This document shows positions 55,086 through 64,000 of a stretch of 64,000 nt of DNA, piece after piece (the first letter of the stretch is position 1; each line of letters opens with the position of its first letter). Made by a program: the position numbers and the translations under genes. Under the pieces are notes generated by a model. It saw nothing but the letters and a program-made list of their open reading frames with translations. It was not told where the DNA came from and did no database searches. The stretch spans positions 1,558,501 through 1,622,500 of the forward strand of contig NZ_AP023033.1 in assembly GCF_019670125.1 (NCBI RefSeq), read 5' to 3'. The DNA comes from Agarivorans aestuarii. Lineage in GTDB: Bacteria > Pseudomonadota > Gammaproteobacteria > Enterobacterales > Celerinatantimonadaceae.

Positions 55086-55725
55086 CTTTTCTCCAAAAGA
55101 ACCTGTTCAATCAACTACTTTGTATTGATGTTGGTTCGGTTTTAAGAATTATTTCTATCAGCCCAGTAAGTTGATTCCAAAACAAAGAGCGACAGATTAT
55201 TGCTACTTCATGGCGTATATAATGTGGGCAGAAAACTTGTTGAAGCCATAACACGTTGTTTTAATGTTTATTGTTATTTCAATGTGAATACGGTCTTAGT
55301 TTTTGTGAATATGACTTTACGACACAATGATCTCCTCGGTTATGGTTCAGCATTTGGGAAGCGCTTACTTTATTTTCAGGTTTCATTACTAGTTAAAGTT
55401 TAAGTTAACATCTATAAATAAATGTAAGCCATTGTTCTATAGGTATTAAATTTTATTCATGGTGTTGTTTCCCTAACCTACAAAGAAAGCGCTTTCTTTT
55501 TGTAGGTTAGCGCTTATTTATTGGAATAATCAATGGGGAGAAGATAATTGAGATTTAAGTCACGCTAATGCAACATGCCATTAACAATGGCAGGTCACTT
55601 AGCGGAGCATTTTATGCAGCCCTCATTGAGCTGTAAGGTTATTGATGTCGACTCAATAGATAGATGCCGTAGAAAGTAGATTAACCCTTAGTTACTGCTC
55701 TAGATCTAGTATCAAGCCAACTGCG
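55086..55725. other. Intergenic region with GCGCTT palindromes
   Basis: A 640-base AT-rich gap. It contains a perfect 18-bp palindrome AAAGAAAGCGCTTTCTTT (55482-55499) inside a longer inverted repeat (CTAACCTAC 55473-55481 against GTAGGTTAG 55502-55510), plus AAGCGCTTAC near 55358 and TAGCGCTTA near 55509. The hairpin TGCCATT-AAC-AATGGCA is at 55576-55592. A short open frame at 55200-55403 has no ribosome site and I do not call it. Confidence 0.5.
55482..55499. promoter_or_regulatory. Possible LacI-family operator (18-bp palindrome)
   Basis: AAAGAAAGCGCTTTCTTT is perfectly symmetrical around GC and resembles LacI/GalR-family operators with an AAGCGCTT core. It lies among carbohydrate-related genes, but no LacI regulator is encoded in the window. 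It could also be the base of a hairpin. Confidence 0.35.
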
Positions 55726-56091
55726 TTAGCGAAACAAAAACTGTCTGGGGTAACCAAAGTAGCGGCGAATTTTGTAATGCTGAAACAACAAGGCTGTGGC
55801 GAGGTGCAGCAAGGCAACAGCACCAAGGATAAATGCCATGCGTAACCAAGGTTGGTCATAGGCGCTGCGAACAACGTAGATTTCTGCGATGGTATTAATC
55901 CATTCGGCAGTGAGTAGCAACATGGCACATTGATTAAGCCGTAAGCAAATTGGGTGACGAATCAAAATACTAAACAATCCCATAATGCATAGCGCAACGT
56001 AAATTTGTTGGTGAGCATGATAGAAGTGAGCAGCACTTAGCACAAAGCAGATACAACAGGGCGCGAGAAACCAACGAATTGAAGATTGCAT
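55726..56091 (-). CDS. Small four-TM membrane protein of unknown family
   Basis: About 121 residues with four hydrophobic stretches (FLAPCCICFVLSAAHFY; IYVALCIMGLFSILI; AMLLLTAEWINTIAEIYV; MAFILGAVALLHLATALLF) and a basic C terminus (HYKIRRYFGYPRQFLFR). ATG 56091 follows AGG by five bases; an ATG at 56103 is four codons earlier. A conflicting frame of 78 residues overlaps it but has less plausible hydropathy. No family recognised. Confidence 0.55.
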   Translation of the reverse strand: MQSSIRWFLAPCCICFVLSAAHFYHAHQQIYVALCIMGLFSILIRHPICLRLNQCAMLLLTAEWINTIAEIYVVRSAYDQPWLRMAFILGAVALLHLATALLFQHYKIRRYFGYPRQFLFR

Positions 56092-56264
56092 TAGAACCTG
56101 CATAGTGCTTAAAAATGATGCAGCGAGTGTGGCAAGCTCTATAAAGCAAGATACTGATTTAAATCAAAATAACCGTTTTATACTTAGTTCAATGGTTGAA
56201 ACTAAGAGTTAGATCGCACTACCTAGCCAACTAGGTAGCGCCACTTAGTTAAAGTTTAATTGGG

Positions 56265-57874
56265 TTAATCCAATGTTTGGTAGTCGAAGTAATCAAAGTC
56301 TGCCGCAATGTGTTTGCCGGTGAGGTCACAAGCGAATAAACCAACAAACGATCCAGTGAAACGGAAAACATCATTACTGCCTTCGTCAGACAAGTGAGTA
56401 GCGTTGAGCGGCTCACCAATGGTTTGCCAACTTGTACCGTCCAGTGAGTAGCTAAACTGATACCAGTGAGTGTTTTGCTCTAGGCGCATATAAACGCGCT
56501 CGCAACGGCCAATGACTAGTTCGTCGGTGTACTCTTGATATTTGTCGTCAATGTCACCCACCACTTGAATAATCTGCTCTCCAACATCGTTACACGAGGT
56601 CTTTAAAAAGTAGTGCCCGCCACGTGAATAGTAAGCGACTAATCCTGCCATTTGGCGAGGTGAACGAGGGGCAAACTCTAGCGCTGTTTCACTTACACAA
56701 TTAAATGCGGTTACCCGTTGGGCTAATAGACTCTGGTTGTAGCGCGAGTATAAATAGTCTCGGCCAACTAGTCGGGCATATCCTGGACGCTGGCTTAAGG
56801 ATATCCACGATTCTTCAAATGGGTCTTTTAGAGACTGATATTTTACCGCCAGTTCGCTGCTATCAAAGTCATCACGGATCGCTTCAACCGGCCAAGGTTG
56901 AGCCGCTAGTTTTGGTGCTTGGATCTCCAGTCTTGGGGTTGTACCGCCTACAACATATGGCCAGTTATCACGCCACTCTACGTTTTGTAACGCGGTCTCT
57001 CGACCTAAGGTACAGCGACCTTGGGCATATTTTGATGTCTCTTTAGAATTTTCTGGGTCGCTAATTGGGCGGCCACAAAGATGCGATAAATACCATTCGC
57101 CATTTTGCGTTTCTACTAAAAAGCCATGCCCCGCACGTTGCAATTCGGCATCATCTTGGTGGCGAGATGTTAAAATTGGGTTTTCTGGGTGAAGCTCATA
57201 GGGGCCCCAAACATTTTTGGCGCGGCAAACAGTGACTGCATGGTCGTAGGATGTACCGCCTTCTGCAGTGATAAGATAATACCAGCCATCTTTTTTAAGA
57301 ATTTGTGGCCCTTCAGTACAGCCCAGCTTGGTACCGTTAAAAACTATTTTTTCTTCGCCAACTAGCTGGCCTAACTCGGCATCAAATTCTTGCAGAACAA
57401 TACCACCAAAAAAGTCAGTTTTTTTGCGGCCATCCCACACCATGTTTACCATGTATTTTTTGCCATCGTCATCATGAAACAGTGACGGGTCGAAGCCATA
57501 ATTACCTATAGATACAGGTTTACTCCATGGGCCGCGAATGTCTTCGGCGCTTACCACGTAGCTGGGAGTAGACATCCAAGTACCGCCACGACAAGAATGC
57601 ACGTTAGAGAAACAGCACCAAAACTTGCCGTCGGCGTAACTCAAGGCGGAGCATAGACACCTTCGGAGTTATCCATACCGCGCATATCTAGGTGCTCTAC
57701 GGTGTTAAGTACATGGCCAATAATCCGCCAATTCACTAGATCTTTTGAATGGTGGAGCATAATGCCGGGAAACCATTCAAACGTAGAGGTAGCAATGTAG
57801 TAGTCGTCTCCTACACGGATGATTGACGGATCGGGACGAAAACCAGTAAGAATTGGATTAGTGATAGTAGCCAT
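56265..57874 (-). pseudogene. GH43 beta-xylosidase-type gene split by a frameshift
   Basis: From ATG 57874 (AGGAG upstream) the first 77 codons give the GH43 start with general base in GFRPDPSII and stop after EGVYAPP. The conserved sequence continues in another frame (ALSYADGKFWCCFSNVHS) with GFDPSLFHDDDGK (pKa-modulating Asp) and GCTEGPQI (general acid Glu), then a C-terminal beta-sandwich (GH43_C2-like). One missing C at about 57647 explains it: restoring it gives APALSYADG. Total would be about 536 residues, normal for xylosidases. Divergent from an AraC regulator. Confidence 0.9.
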
Positions 57875-57919
57875 AGTTACTCCTAAAGTTTGTACTGGTA
57901 ATTTATTGCTTTAAATCTT

Positions 57920-57940
57920 GCTTATATGTAATTTATAAGC
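57920..57940. promoter_or_regulatory. Inverted repeat in the GH43/AraC divergent promoter
   Basis: GCTTATA-TGTAATT-TATAAGC is a perfect 7-bp inverted repeat in the 91-base gap between the divergent GH43 and AraC genes. It could be the regulator's operator, although AraC proteins usually use direct repeats. Confidence 0.4.
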
Positions 57941-57965
57941 TTTAAAATATAAAAAAATTGCTACT

Positions 57966-58841
57966 ATGGCTGCGCATCCTCTCAGTTTTGAAAACATCCA
58001 TCTTCCTCAAGGTAAATCCTACTATTTACGTCGTTTTCATATTATTGATGAACCTAGTTTAGCCATCCCAACTCACTTCCACATGTTGGGCGAAATCATG
58101 CTGTTCAAAAAGATTAAAGGGCTGGTGGGGATAGATGGTCAAACTATAGGGTTAAACGACAACGCCTTGGTATTCATTCCTTCTTTAGCAATGCATGAAG
58201 TGGAGATGCAAGGTGATGAGCGAGAGTTTAGCCTGCTGCAGTTTCAGCGTTATTTGTATAGTGAGTTGGCCTTGCTAGATGTGAGCTCTCAATTAGATAA
58301 ACCCTTAGTGATGCAATTATCTGAGCAGCAAGCGGGCTTTTTGCACAGTCAAATTGCTTGGTTAGAATCTGTTGATAATAACAATGATGGTCGGAACTTA
58401 GCGCATAGCTTATTACGCAGCGTGTTTTTGTTTTTGGCAGGGCAGCAACAAAGTGGTCAATTTAGTAATGAGCAGAGCGCTACAGTACTCAAAGAAAATA
58501 AGGGTTTGGCTAAAATCATTCCTTTGCTTCACCATCTCGAAAGCCATCAAACACTTAACTTAAGCTTGCAGCAAGCGGCAAATATTTGCGGCATGTCTAA
58601 GTACCATTTCTCGCGGGTATTTAAGTCTTTGTTTGCCCAAAATTATAAAGATTATTTACTGAAGCGGAAGATCAATACCGCTGTGGCCATGCTCAGTGAT
58701 AGCAAGCAAAGCATTACTCAAATAGCTTATGCCTGTGAGTTTTCTGATAGCGCCTATTTTTGCGCCAAATTCAAGCAGGTAATGGGCGTTTCCCCTGGTC
58801 AGTTTCGCCAGTCCACGCAAACCGTGTTGTCTTTTGGCTAG
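57966..58841 (+). CDS. AraC-family regulator with cupin-like N-terminal domain
   Basis: A 291-residue regulator: N-terminal cupin-type ligand domain (IPTHFHMLGEIMLFKKIKGLVGIDGQ), C-terminal double HTH (LNLSLQQAANICGMSKYHFSRVFKSLF and SITQIAYACEFSDSAYFCAKFKQVMGVSPGQFR). Divergent from the GH43 xylosidase gene across 91 bases, so it probably controls it in response to a sugar. No obvious ribosome site precedes ATG 57966. Confidence 0.9.
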   Translation: MAAHPLSFENIHLPQGKSYYLRRFHIIDEPSLAIPTHFHMLGEIMLFKKIKGLVGIDGQTIGLNDNALVFIPSLAMHEVEMQGDEREFSLLQFQRYLYSELALLDVSSQLDKPLVMQLSEQQAGFLHSQIAWLESVDNNNDGRNLAHSLLRSVFLFLAGQQQSGQFSNEQSATVLKENKGLAKIIPLLHHLESHQTLNLSLQQAANICGMSKYHFSRVFKSLFAQNYKDYLLKRKINTAVAMLSDSKQSITQIAYACEFSDSAYFCAKFKQVMGVSPGQFRQSTQTVLSFG

Positions 58842-59225
58842 GTAACCTGAACCGAGATAATAAACCGGTTTCTAGCGGCTACTTTTACTTATTTCGGTGT
58901 TGAAGCTACTTGCAATAGGCTAGCTATTGGCGCGCAGCTTCGCCTTGAACTAAGCAAATTTATTTCGCTAGAAACATGAAGCTAGATTAAGTACTGGATT
59001 GCAGAGTTATCGTCACTTCTTTATCCAGAGTTTAAGTAAGACTGAATAGCTAATCCGCTATAATTTTGGAGTGCATCAATAAACATTAAACTGTTGCAAG
59101 TTGCAGCCTCCCAGCCTTGTTAGTTAACCTTCATCATCCAGCTAGAAAATACTGTTATTTTAGCTGCTTAGAAAAACTTCTCTTAAGTTTTGGGGAAAAT
59201 CAGCTAGGCTGTAGTTAACAAATTT
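58842..59225. other. Intergenic stretch before the MITE
   Basis: About 380 bases without a credible gene. A short stem AACCG...CGGTT occurs near 58850-58871 after the AraC stop and may terminate it. I see nothing else that I can support. Confidence 0.4.
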
Positions 59226-59386
59226 ATACCAATCACACTAAGTAAGGGATCAGAAATATCGCAGGAAAAATGCTCGAGAATAAGGCAGGATTTTTCGATA
59301 AGTAGTTATTCTACAATCAAAATTCTAACGCAGTTATCGAGTATTTTAACCAGATAGAATGAACAATTACTTAGTACGATTGGTAT
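59226..59386. mobile_element. MITE-like element, 161 bp
   Basis: Terminal inverted repeats ATACCAATCACACTAAGTAA (59226-59245) and its complement at 59367-59386 match at 18 of 20 positions. The interior folds as a long imperfect palindrome (an AATGCTCGAGAATAAGGCAGGATTTTT-like arm, shortened here, against a CTCGATAACTGCG arm). No coding capacity. Elements with ATACCAATC ends are common non-autonomous insertions in Shewanella, Vibrio and Alteromonas relatives. A clear target duplication was not visible beyond T/A bases. It sits just upstream of ybjT and could affect its promoter. Confidence 0.8.
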
Positions 59387-59409
59387 TAACAGTAGATTAG
59401 GGTTGTTAA

Positions 59410-60861
59410 ATGCGAATTCTGGTTATTGGAGCGCTGGGTACCATTGGCCGAAAGCTGGTTCCGGCCTTAGTCGGCGCTGGCCATCAAGTGAGTGTTAGTT
59501 CACGCGACCCAAATAAACCAGCGCCTTGGTCAGAATTAAGTTGTCGGCGTTTTACCCTAGATTTACTTGAGCCTAGCAGTCTGCCAGATGCGCTGGAAGA
59601 TATAGAACTTGTGTATTACCTGATGCATGGAATGAGTGACGGTCAAGCACATGGTGAGCTAGAGGCGCATGCCGCGAAAAATCTGGCTGATGCAGCAGCC
59701 AAAGCCAAGGTCCAGCGGATCATCTACATGGGCAGCTTGGTCTCGGTTAAACCCAAATCGGAACACATGCTGGCGCGTATAGCTACCGGTGAAGCTTTAG
59801 CCTCAAGTGGCGTAGCCGTTACTGAGTTACGCGCAGGCATTATTATTACTCCTGGCTCTGCAGCTTTTGAGGTAATGCGAGATTTGGTGGGCCATATGCC
59901 TTTGGCATTTGTTCCTAAAGCTATTGAGACTCAAGCCCCGCCAATTGCCTTGAAAAACGTGCTGCATTACTTGGTTAAACTCGCCAACATGCCAGAAACG
60001 GCAGGCATGGTATTAGATGCGGCCGGCCCAGAATGGTTAAGCTATCGCCAGCTTATGTTGCGCATTGCTAAGCACTTAAATAAGTCGATAAAAATATTGG
60101 TGCTACCGGGCTTGCCAATAAAGCTAGCTTGCGCCGTATTAGGTTTAATTACCTCTGTTCCACAAAGCTTGGCCAAAGCCCTGATTGCTGGATTAGCTGA
60201 GCAGTTGGAGGCCAAGCCCGAAGTATTACGTGGCTTAATCCCGCAACAGCTAATGTCAATTGATGATGCGATTGCTCAGGTGTTTGAAGAGGAGCAAGTA
60301 CATACTTACCCTGAGCGCTGGCAGGATGGGGTTCCCACCTTCAGAAATTTTTCTTCATTACATGGCTTTTACGCCAAAGCGGCTAAGAAAACTGTCACGG
60401 TTAATGCCTCTGCTGAAAATATTTGGCGAGTGATCAATTTGTTGGGGGGGAAGCATCGTTACTTTTATCTAGATGTTCTGTGGGCAATGCGCGAATGGAT
60501 GGATTTCGTGGTAAGCGGCACCGGGCGCGAACATGGTCGCAGTGATTATCGCAAATTAACCGTAGGCGAGAGAGTCGATTCTTGGACCATATTAAGTGTT
60601 GAAGAAAATGAATACTTAGTGATGCGCTTTGGTATGAAAGCGCCCGGTGGTGGCGGTATGCAAATTAGTATCGACCCCTTGGCTGAGAATAAACACCAAT
60701 TGGAAGTTGCCTTGTATTGGCATCCGGCTGGTTTTTGGGGCTTAGTATATTGGTATTTTTTTGCGCCTTGGCATGGCTGGCTATTGTGGGGCATGACCAA
60801 AAATATGGCAAAACTAGCAGAGCAATATCAGCAATCAAGTGAGCAACAGGAAAAGCAATGA
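59410..60861 (+). CDS. ybjT: YbjT-like SDR (NAD(P)-binding) protein with DUF2867 domain
   Basis: A 483-residue protein aligning with E. coli YbjT throughout: Rossmann GALGTIGRKLVPAL at residues 7-20, YYLMHGMSDG, TELRAGIIITPGSAAFEVMRDLVGHMP, NVLHYLVKL, then the C-terminal DUF2867 SRPBCC-like half with ASAENIWRVINLLGGKHRYFY and LVMRFGMKAPGGG. Likely a membrane-associated oxidoreductase or epimerase-like protein. Its role is unknown in E. coli too. ATG 59410 lies 24 bases after the MITE; its ribosome site is weak. Confidence 0.9.
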   Translation: MRILVIGALGTIGRKLVPALVGAGHQVSVSSRDPNKPAPWSELSCRRFTLDLLEPSSLPDALEDIELVYYLMHGMSDGQAHGELEAHAAKNLADAAAKAKVQRIIYMGSLVSVKPKSEHMLARIATGEALASSGVAVTELRAGIIITPGSAAFEVMRDLVGHMPLAFVPKAIETQAPPIALKNVLHYLVKLANMPETAGMVLDAAGPEWLSYRQLMLRIAKHLNKSIKILVLPGLPIKLACAVLGLITSVPQSLAKALIAGLAEQLEAKPEVLRGLIPQQLMSIDDAIAQVFEEEQVHTYPERWQDGVPTFRNFSSLHGFYAKAAKKTVTVNASAENIWRVINLLGGKHRYFYLDVLWAMREWMDFVVSGTGREHGRSDYRKLTVGERVDSWTILSVEENEYLVMRFGMKAPGGGGMQISIDPLAENKHQLEVALYWHPAGFWGLVYWYFFAPWHGWLLWGMTKNMAKLAEQYQQSSEQQEKQ

Positions 60862-60941
60862 ACGCTAGTTGCTCGCTAGTCTTTACTCAAAGAAAAATCT
60901 CGCTAGATATTTATAGGCAGCGGGCTTAGAAGTGAAATTAT

Positions 60942-60969
60942 TCCACCATCAACAAGCGTTAATGGTGGA
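60942..60969. terminator. Hairpin between convergent ybjT and tas
   Basis: TCCACCAT pairs with ATGGTGGA, with an inner AAC/GTT pairing, in the 118-base gap between convergent genes. Confidence 0.65.
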
Positions 60970-60979
60970 TTAAAAGATC

Positions 60980-62032
60980 TTAGTAAGGCGCTGGGTAGCG
61001 TTTAAATACTTCGCTTATATCAGCCAGAGCTTGCTCGCTTAAGGGTTTAGCAAATGCGGCGATGTCTTCTTCCAACTGCTGGATGTTTGTTGCACCAATA
61101 ATTGTAGAGCTTACTCCATCAACTTGATCGCACCATGCTAAGGCTAATTGCGCAGCTGTGTAACCATAATGTGCAGCTAGGTCGGCATAGGCGGCAACGG
61201 CTTTATGAGCGAGCTCGGTGTCGCGGAAAATACCGTTGCGCTGCATAAAGGTCCAGCGGCTACCCTCAGGGCGAGCGCCGTTAGCGTATTTACCACTTAG
61301 CATGCCACTGGCCAAGGGTGACCAAGGTAAATAAGCAATGTTTTCTTGCACACAGTTCTCAATCAAATACGGCCAATCTTTAGCATGTAACAAACTAAAC
61401 TCGTTTTGAATCGACACCATGCGTGGCAAGTTATGTTGTTCGCTCAACTTAAGATAAGTATTTATTCCCCAAGGAGTATCGTCAGATAAGCCGCAATGGC
61501 GAATTTTTCCGGCTTCAATACAGCGTTGCAAGCCTTGCAGTATATCTAGCATCTGGGCTTGGTGGTCAGCTGCATCAATCGCGCTTGGCTGAATCTGGTT
61601 CGGCCAATGTTTGCCAAAGTGCGGGGTAGAGCGGTTAGGCCAGTGCAATTGGTATAAATCAATGTAGTCGGTTTGCAAGCGCTGCAGGGAAGCATCAACT
61701 GCGGCAACCACTTCTTCACTATTAATTGGGCCGCCCTCACGCACCCAAGGCAAGCCGGCACCGGCGATTTTAGTAGCAATAATTAGGTCGTTACGTTTTT
61801 GCTTATTGGCAGCAATCCAGTTACCGATAATCGCTTCGGTTTTACCGTAGGTATCTGGAGAAGGGGGAACCGCGTACATTTCTGCAGTGTCAATAAAATT
61901 AACCCCTTGGCTGAGGGCATAATCAATCTGTTGATTCGCATCTTGCTGATTATTTTGTAGGCCCCAGGTCATACTGCCTAAGCACACTCGCGAAACCGAT
62001 AAGTTACTACTGCCAAGTTTAGAAAAATTCAT
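60980..62032 (-). CDS. tas: Tas-like NADP(H)-dependent aldo-keto reductase
   Basis: A 350-residue AKR with LGSMTWGLQNNQQDANQQIDYALSQGVNFIDTAEMYAVPP near the start, catalytic Tyr in the AEMY segment, Lys in IIATKIAGAG, and the family IGATNIQQLEED near the C terminus. It matches E. coli Tas closely. I use ATG 62032 (MNFSKLGSSN); an in-frame ATG ten codons upstream has no similar family sequence. Substrate in vivo unknown. Confidence 0.9.
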   Translation of the reverse strand: MNFSKLGSSNLSVSRVCLGSMTWGLQNNQQDANQQIDYALSQGVNFIDTAEMYAVPPSPDTYGKTEAIIGNWIAANKQKRNDLIIATKIAGAGLPWVREGGPINSEEVVAAVDASLQRLQTDYIDLYQLHWPNRSTPHFGKHWPNQIQPSAIDAADHQAQMLDILQGLQRCIEAGKIRHCGLSDDTPWGINTYLKLSEQHNLPRMVSIQNEFSLLHAKDWPYLIENCVQENIAYLPWSPLASGMLSGKYANGARPEGSRWTFMQRNGIFRDTELAHKAVAAYADLAAHYGYTAAQLALAWCDQVDGVSSTIIGATNIQQLEEDIAAFAKPLSEQALADISEVFKRYPAPY

Positions 62033-62201
62033 GTTAGGTCCATTAATTGGGTTAGCGCACAAGCAGTTAGCTTAGGTGATGGCTAATTGTGAAAGCAAGT
62101 ACAAATACTATTTGTGACTAATTCTTGGTGTTAGTAAAACTCGGTCACACAGCTAGTATTCGCGATAACATTGGCTTAAAGGTACTATGCCAAAGTTTTA
62201 A

Positions 62202-64000
62202 ATGAGCTATTGGATTTTCGTGGGCAACTACAAACTCTCATCATTACCTATTGATTCCCTACAAACGCGTTTTGTTGAGCAACTCGCACGCGACAATTTG
62301 GTGGTAGAGGCAGCCACAGGTTCGGGTAAATCCACCCGTTTGCCAGTGTGGGCAGCTAGTTTAGGTAAGGTGCTGGTGGTGCAGCCAAGGCGGATAGCCT
62401 GTGAAGCTTTATCGGCTTATGTCTCTGAGCAGCTGGCGTTAAGCGGATCGCCCTATAAGGTGGGTTATTCGATTCGCTTCCATTCAAGCGTCAATGAAGA
62501 TACCAACATTGCCTTTGTGACTCCTGGGATTGCCCTGCGTTGGTTGGCTGAGAATCAACTTGCTGACTATGCCGTGCTGATTATCGATGAATTTCATGAG
62601 CGCCGTTGGGATTCTGATTTGTTATTGGCTTTGGCTAAGTCTTTACCTCTTAAACTGGTGGTTACCTCTGCTACCTTGCAAGGTAATAAGTTAAGTGAAT
62701 ATTTAGCCGCTAAGGTGCTCAAAACCACTGGGCGGGAATTTCCGGTGAGTGTGAGTTATGAAGCGCGAGAGTCTCATCATTTGCCGGATAGTCGACGTGT
62801 CACTGAGTCGGTTAAGCAGGCTGTACACAAAGCCTTAATAAAAGATGAAGGCGATATCTTGGTATTTTTGCCAGGCCGGGCAGAGATTCAAGCCTGCCAA
62901 GCTAGCTTGAGTGGGCTTGATGCAGAAGTATTGCCACTGCACGCAAGTATTACTGCGCTAGAGCGAAAAACCCTATTAGACAACAGCAATGAACAGCGGA
63001 TTAGACGAATTATTGTGGCGACTAACGTTGCTGAAACCAGTTTAACCATTCCCAGAATCACCAGTGTAATTGACTCTGGCTTGGAGCGACGCACCAAGCA
63101 GCGCGCAGGCAGAACGGTTTTGAGTTTAGAGCGGGTGTCGCGCGCCAGTGCCGAGCAGCGGCGCGGCCGAGCCGGGCGTGTATGTGCTGGGCATTGCTAT
63201 CGTTTGTGGGGAGAGTTTGCCCCACTAGAAAGCGTAACTCCGCCGCAATTGCAGCGTGAAGAGCTGCTAGAACCGATGTTATTTGCAGCGAGCTGTCATC
63301 GCGCCCTAGCAAAACTTCACTTGCTTGAAAGATTACCTGAAAAGTCATTAAGCATTGCAACTGAGCGGCTTAATCGAATGCAGGCTTTAAAAGTCGATGA
63401 TTGCTTAAGCCAACATGGCCAGCGTTTATTGGCCTTGCCAATTGATAGCTATTTCTCTCATTTGGTTAATCTAATTCCTGAAGGCGCTGAGCGTGAAGCT
63501 ATGCTCGATTTGGCGGCTGCCTTAAGCATTAATCGCGCTCTATTTCAAAAGCCAAAATCAGAATATGGCTTAAAAGTATTGAGCCAATGGCAGCCTTTGC
63601 ACTGCGATATGAGTATCACTCTCGATTTGCTGCGAGGAAAAACGTGGCCAGATGAGCTATCGGTTAACCAAGAAGCTTTAACTCAAGCGCAGGAACTGGC
63701 AGAGCAATTGCGCTCGGTAATGGCCTTGGATGATCTTGCTGAAGCCAGAAACTATAGCCGCGACACATTACTTGAAGCTTTGCTTGGTGAAGCGAAGGAG
63801 TTGGTCTATGTGAGGCGCGAAAAACGCACCAACGCAATGGGGAATGGTAGTACTGAGCTGCAAATTGGCAGAGAAAGCTTAATTGATGACGCACAAGTGG
63901 CTGCAGTAGTGTTCGATATTTATAGTTTACCCGGGCGAGGTGTAAAGCAGTTAAATAACATCGGTTTGTGCTTAGCACCAATTAACATAGAGCTATTGGT
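62202..64000 (+). CDS. hrpB: HrpB-type DEAH-box ATP-dependent helicase, 3' end outside the window
   Basis: The frame is open from ATG 62202 (alternative GTG 62220) to the window end, about 600 residues. Helicase motifs: I ATGSGKST (about residues 40-47), II DEFHERR, III TSATLQG, IV FLPGRAEI, V VATNVAETSLTIP, VI QRRGRAGRVCAGHCYRLW, then the helicase-associated region. DEFH instead of DEAH and the short N terminus are typical of HrpB. A putative RNA helicase. Neither start has a good ribosome site, so the true start is uncertain. Confidence 0.92.
   Translation, partial: MSYWIFVGNYKLSSLPIDSLQTRFVEQLARDNLVVEAATGSGKSTRLPVWAASLGKVLVVQPRRIACEALSAYVSEQLALSGSPYKVGYSIRFHSSVNEDTNIAFVTPGIALRWLAENQLADYAVLIIDEFHERRWDSDLLLALAKSLPLKLVVTSATLQGNKLSEYLAAKVLKTTGREFPVSVSYEARESHHLPDSRRVTESVKQAVHKALIKDEGDILVFLPGRAEIQACQASLSGLDAEVLPLHASITALERKTLLDNSNEQRIRRIIVATNVAETSLTIPRITSVIDSGLERRTKQRAGRTVLSLERVSRASAEQRRGRAGRVCAGHCYRLWGEFAPLESVTPPQLQREELLEPMLFAASCHRALAKLHLLERLPEKSLSIATERLNRMQALKVDDCLSQHGQRLLALPIDSYFSHLVNLIPEGAEREAMLDLAAALSINRALFQKPKSEYGLKVLSQWQPLHCDMSITLDLLRGKTWPDELSVNQEALTQAQELAEQLRSVMALDDLAEARNYSRDTLLEALLGEAKELVYVRREKRTNAMGNGSTELQIGRESLIDDAQVAAVVFDIYSLPGRGVKQLNNIGLCLAPINIELL

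Noticed and set aside
55200-55403. A 67-codon open frame in the intergenic gap
   Set aside because: No ribosome site, no recognisable domain, and Cys/Asn-rich composition typical of AT-rich chance frames.
1-64000. CRISPR, toxin-antitoxin, phage or biosynthetic cluster
   Set aside because: No short spaced repeats, cas genes, structural phage genes, or PKS/NRPS domains seen.

Overview
The window is about 64 kb of chromosome from a marine gammaproteobacterium. Gene content points to the Alteromonadales, with an Agarivorans-like organism as my best guess: polysaccharide enzymes, a ybjT/tas/hcaT/yidA/ycjXF set of enterobacterial-type genes, a TIGR04219-type outer-membrane barrel, and a MITE with ATACCAATC ends. 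The genus is inferred from content only. I see no rRNA, tRNA, CRISPR array or prophage.

Layout. (1) 1-8675: the 3' part of a giant surface protein, with eight 318-bp VCBS repeats followed by diverged VCBS, cadherin-like and Ig-like domains. (2) 8865-9476: an outer-membrane beta-barrel. (3) 9449-21888, minus strand: a complete carbon-phosphorus lyase cluster, phnC-D-E-F-G-H-I-J-K-L-M-N-P, then a hexapeptide acetyltransferase and an MFS transporter. Two copies of a CTAG-centred 15-mer and a terminator-like hairpin behind phnD suggest how it is controlled. (4) 22.2-25.5 kb: a small putative secreted protein and a secD-secF pair without yajC. (5) 25.6-29.6 kb: small membrane protein, HAD phosphatase, GNAT enzyme, GNAT-methyltransferase fusion and a dead amylase fragment. 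(6) 29.7-36.0 kb: a FCD-type GntR regulator divergent from a five-gene branched-chain-type ABC transporter plus hydantoin/Asp-Glu racemase operon, with three TTGTTAnCAA palindromes between them. (7) 36.2-38.6 kb: ycjX-ycjF. (8) 39.6-47.4 kb: secreted alpha-amylase with CBM20, HcaT-like MFS, CpdB-like lipoprotein, solute-binding protein, AraC-MGMT (Ada-like) gene and GNAT. (9) 47.5-51 kb: cold-shock protein, tRNA acp3U transferase, and an unrecognised three-gene operon. (10) 51.2-58.8 kb: glycosidase-like lipoprotein, frameshifted di-heme oxidoreductase lipoprotein, membrane protein, frameshifted GH43 xylosidase and its divergent AraC regulator. (11) 59.2-64 kb: MITE, ybjT, tas and the start of an hrpB-type helicase.

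Two themes stand out. First, the phn locus looks self-regulated: its own GntR regulator PhnF is encoded inside the operon, candidate operators lie before phnC and before phnE, and a hairpin separates high-demand phnD from the downstream genes. Second, at least three genes between 46 and 58 kb carry single-base indels in short homopolymers (Ada-like MGMT, di-heme oxidoreductase, GH43). In each case the conserved protein continues in another frame. They are either real lesions or assembly errors, and should be resolved before any of these proteins is called novel. The least understood units are the LVIVD-like three-gene operon (49.0-51.0 kb) and the paired lipoproteins, one a TSP3/secreted-repeat/di-heme enzyme and one a glycosidase (51.2-55.1 kb).
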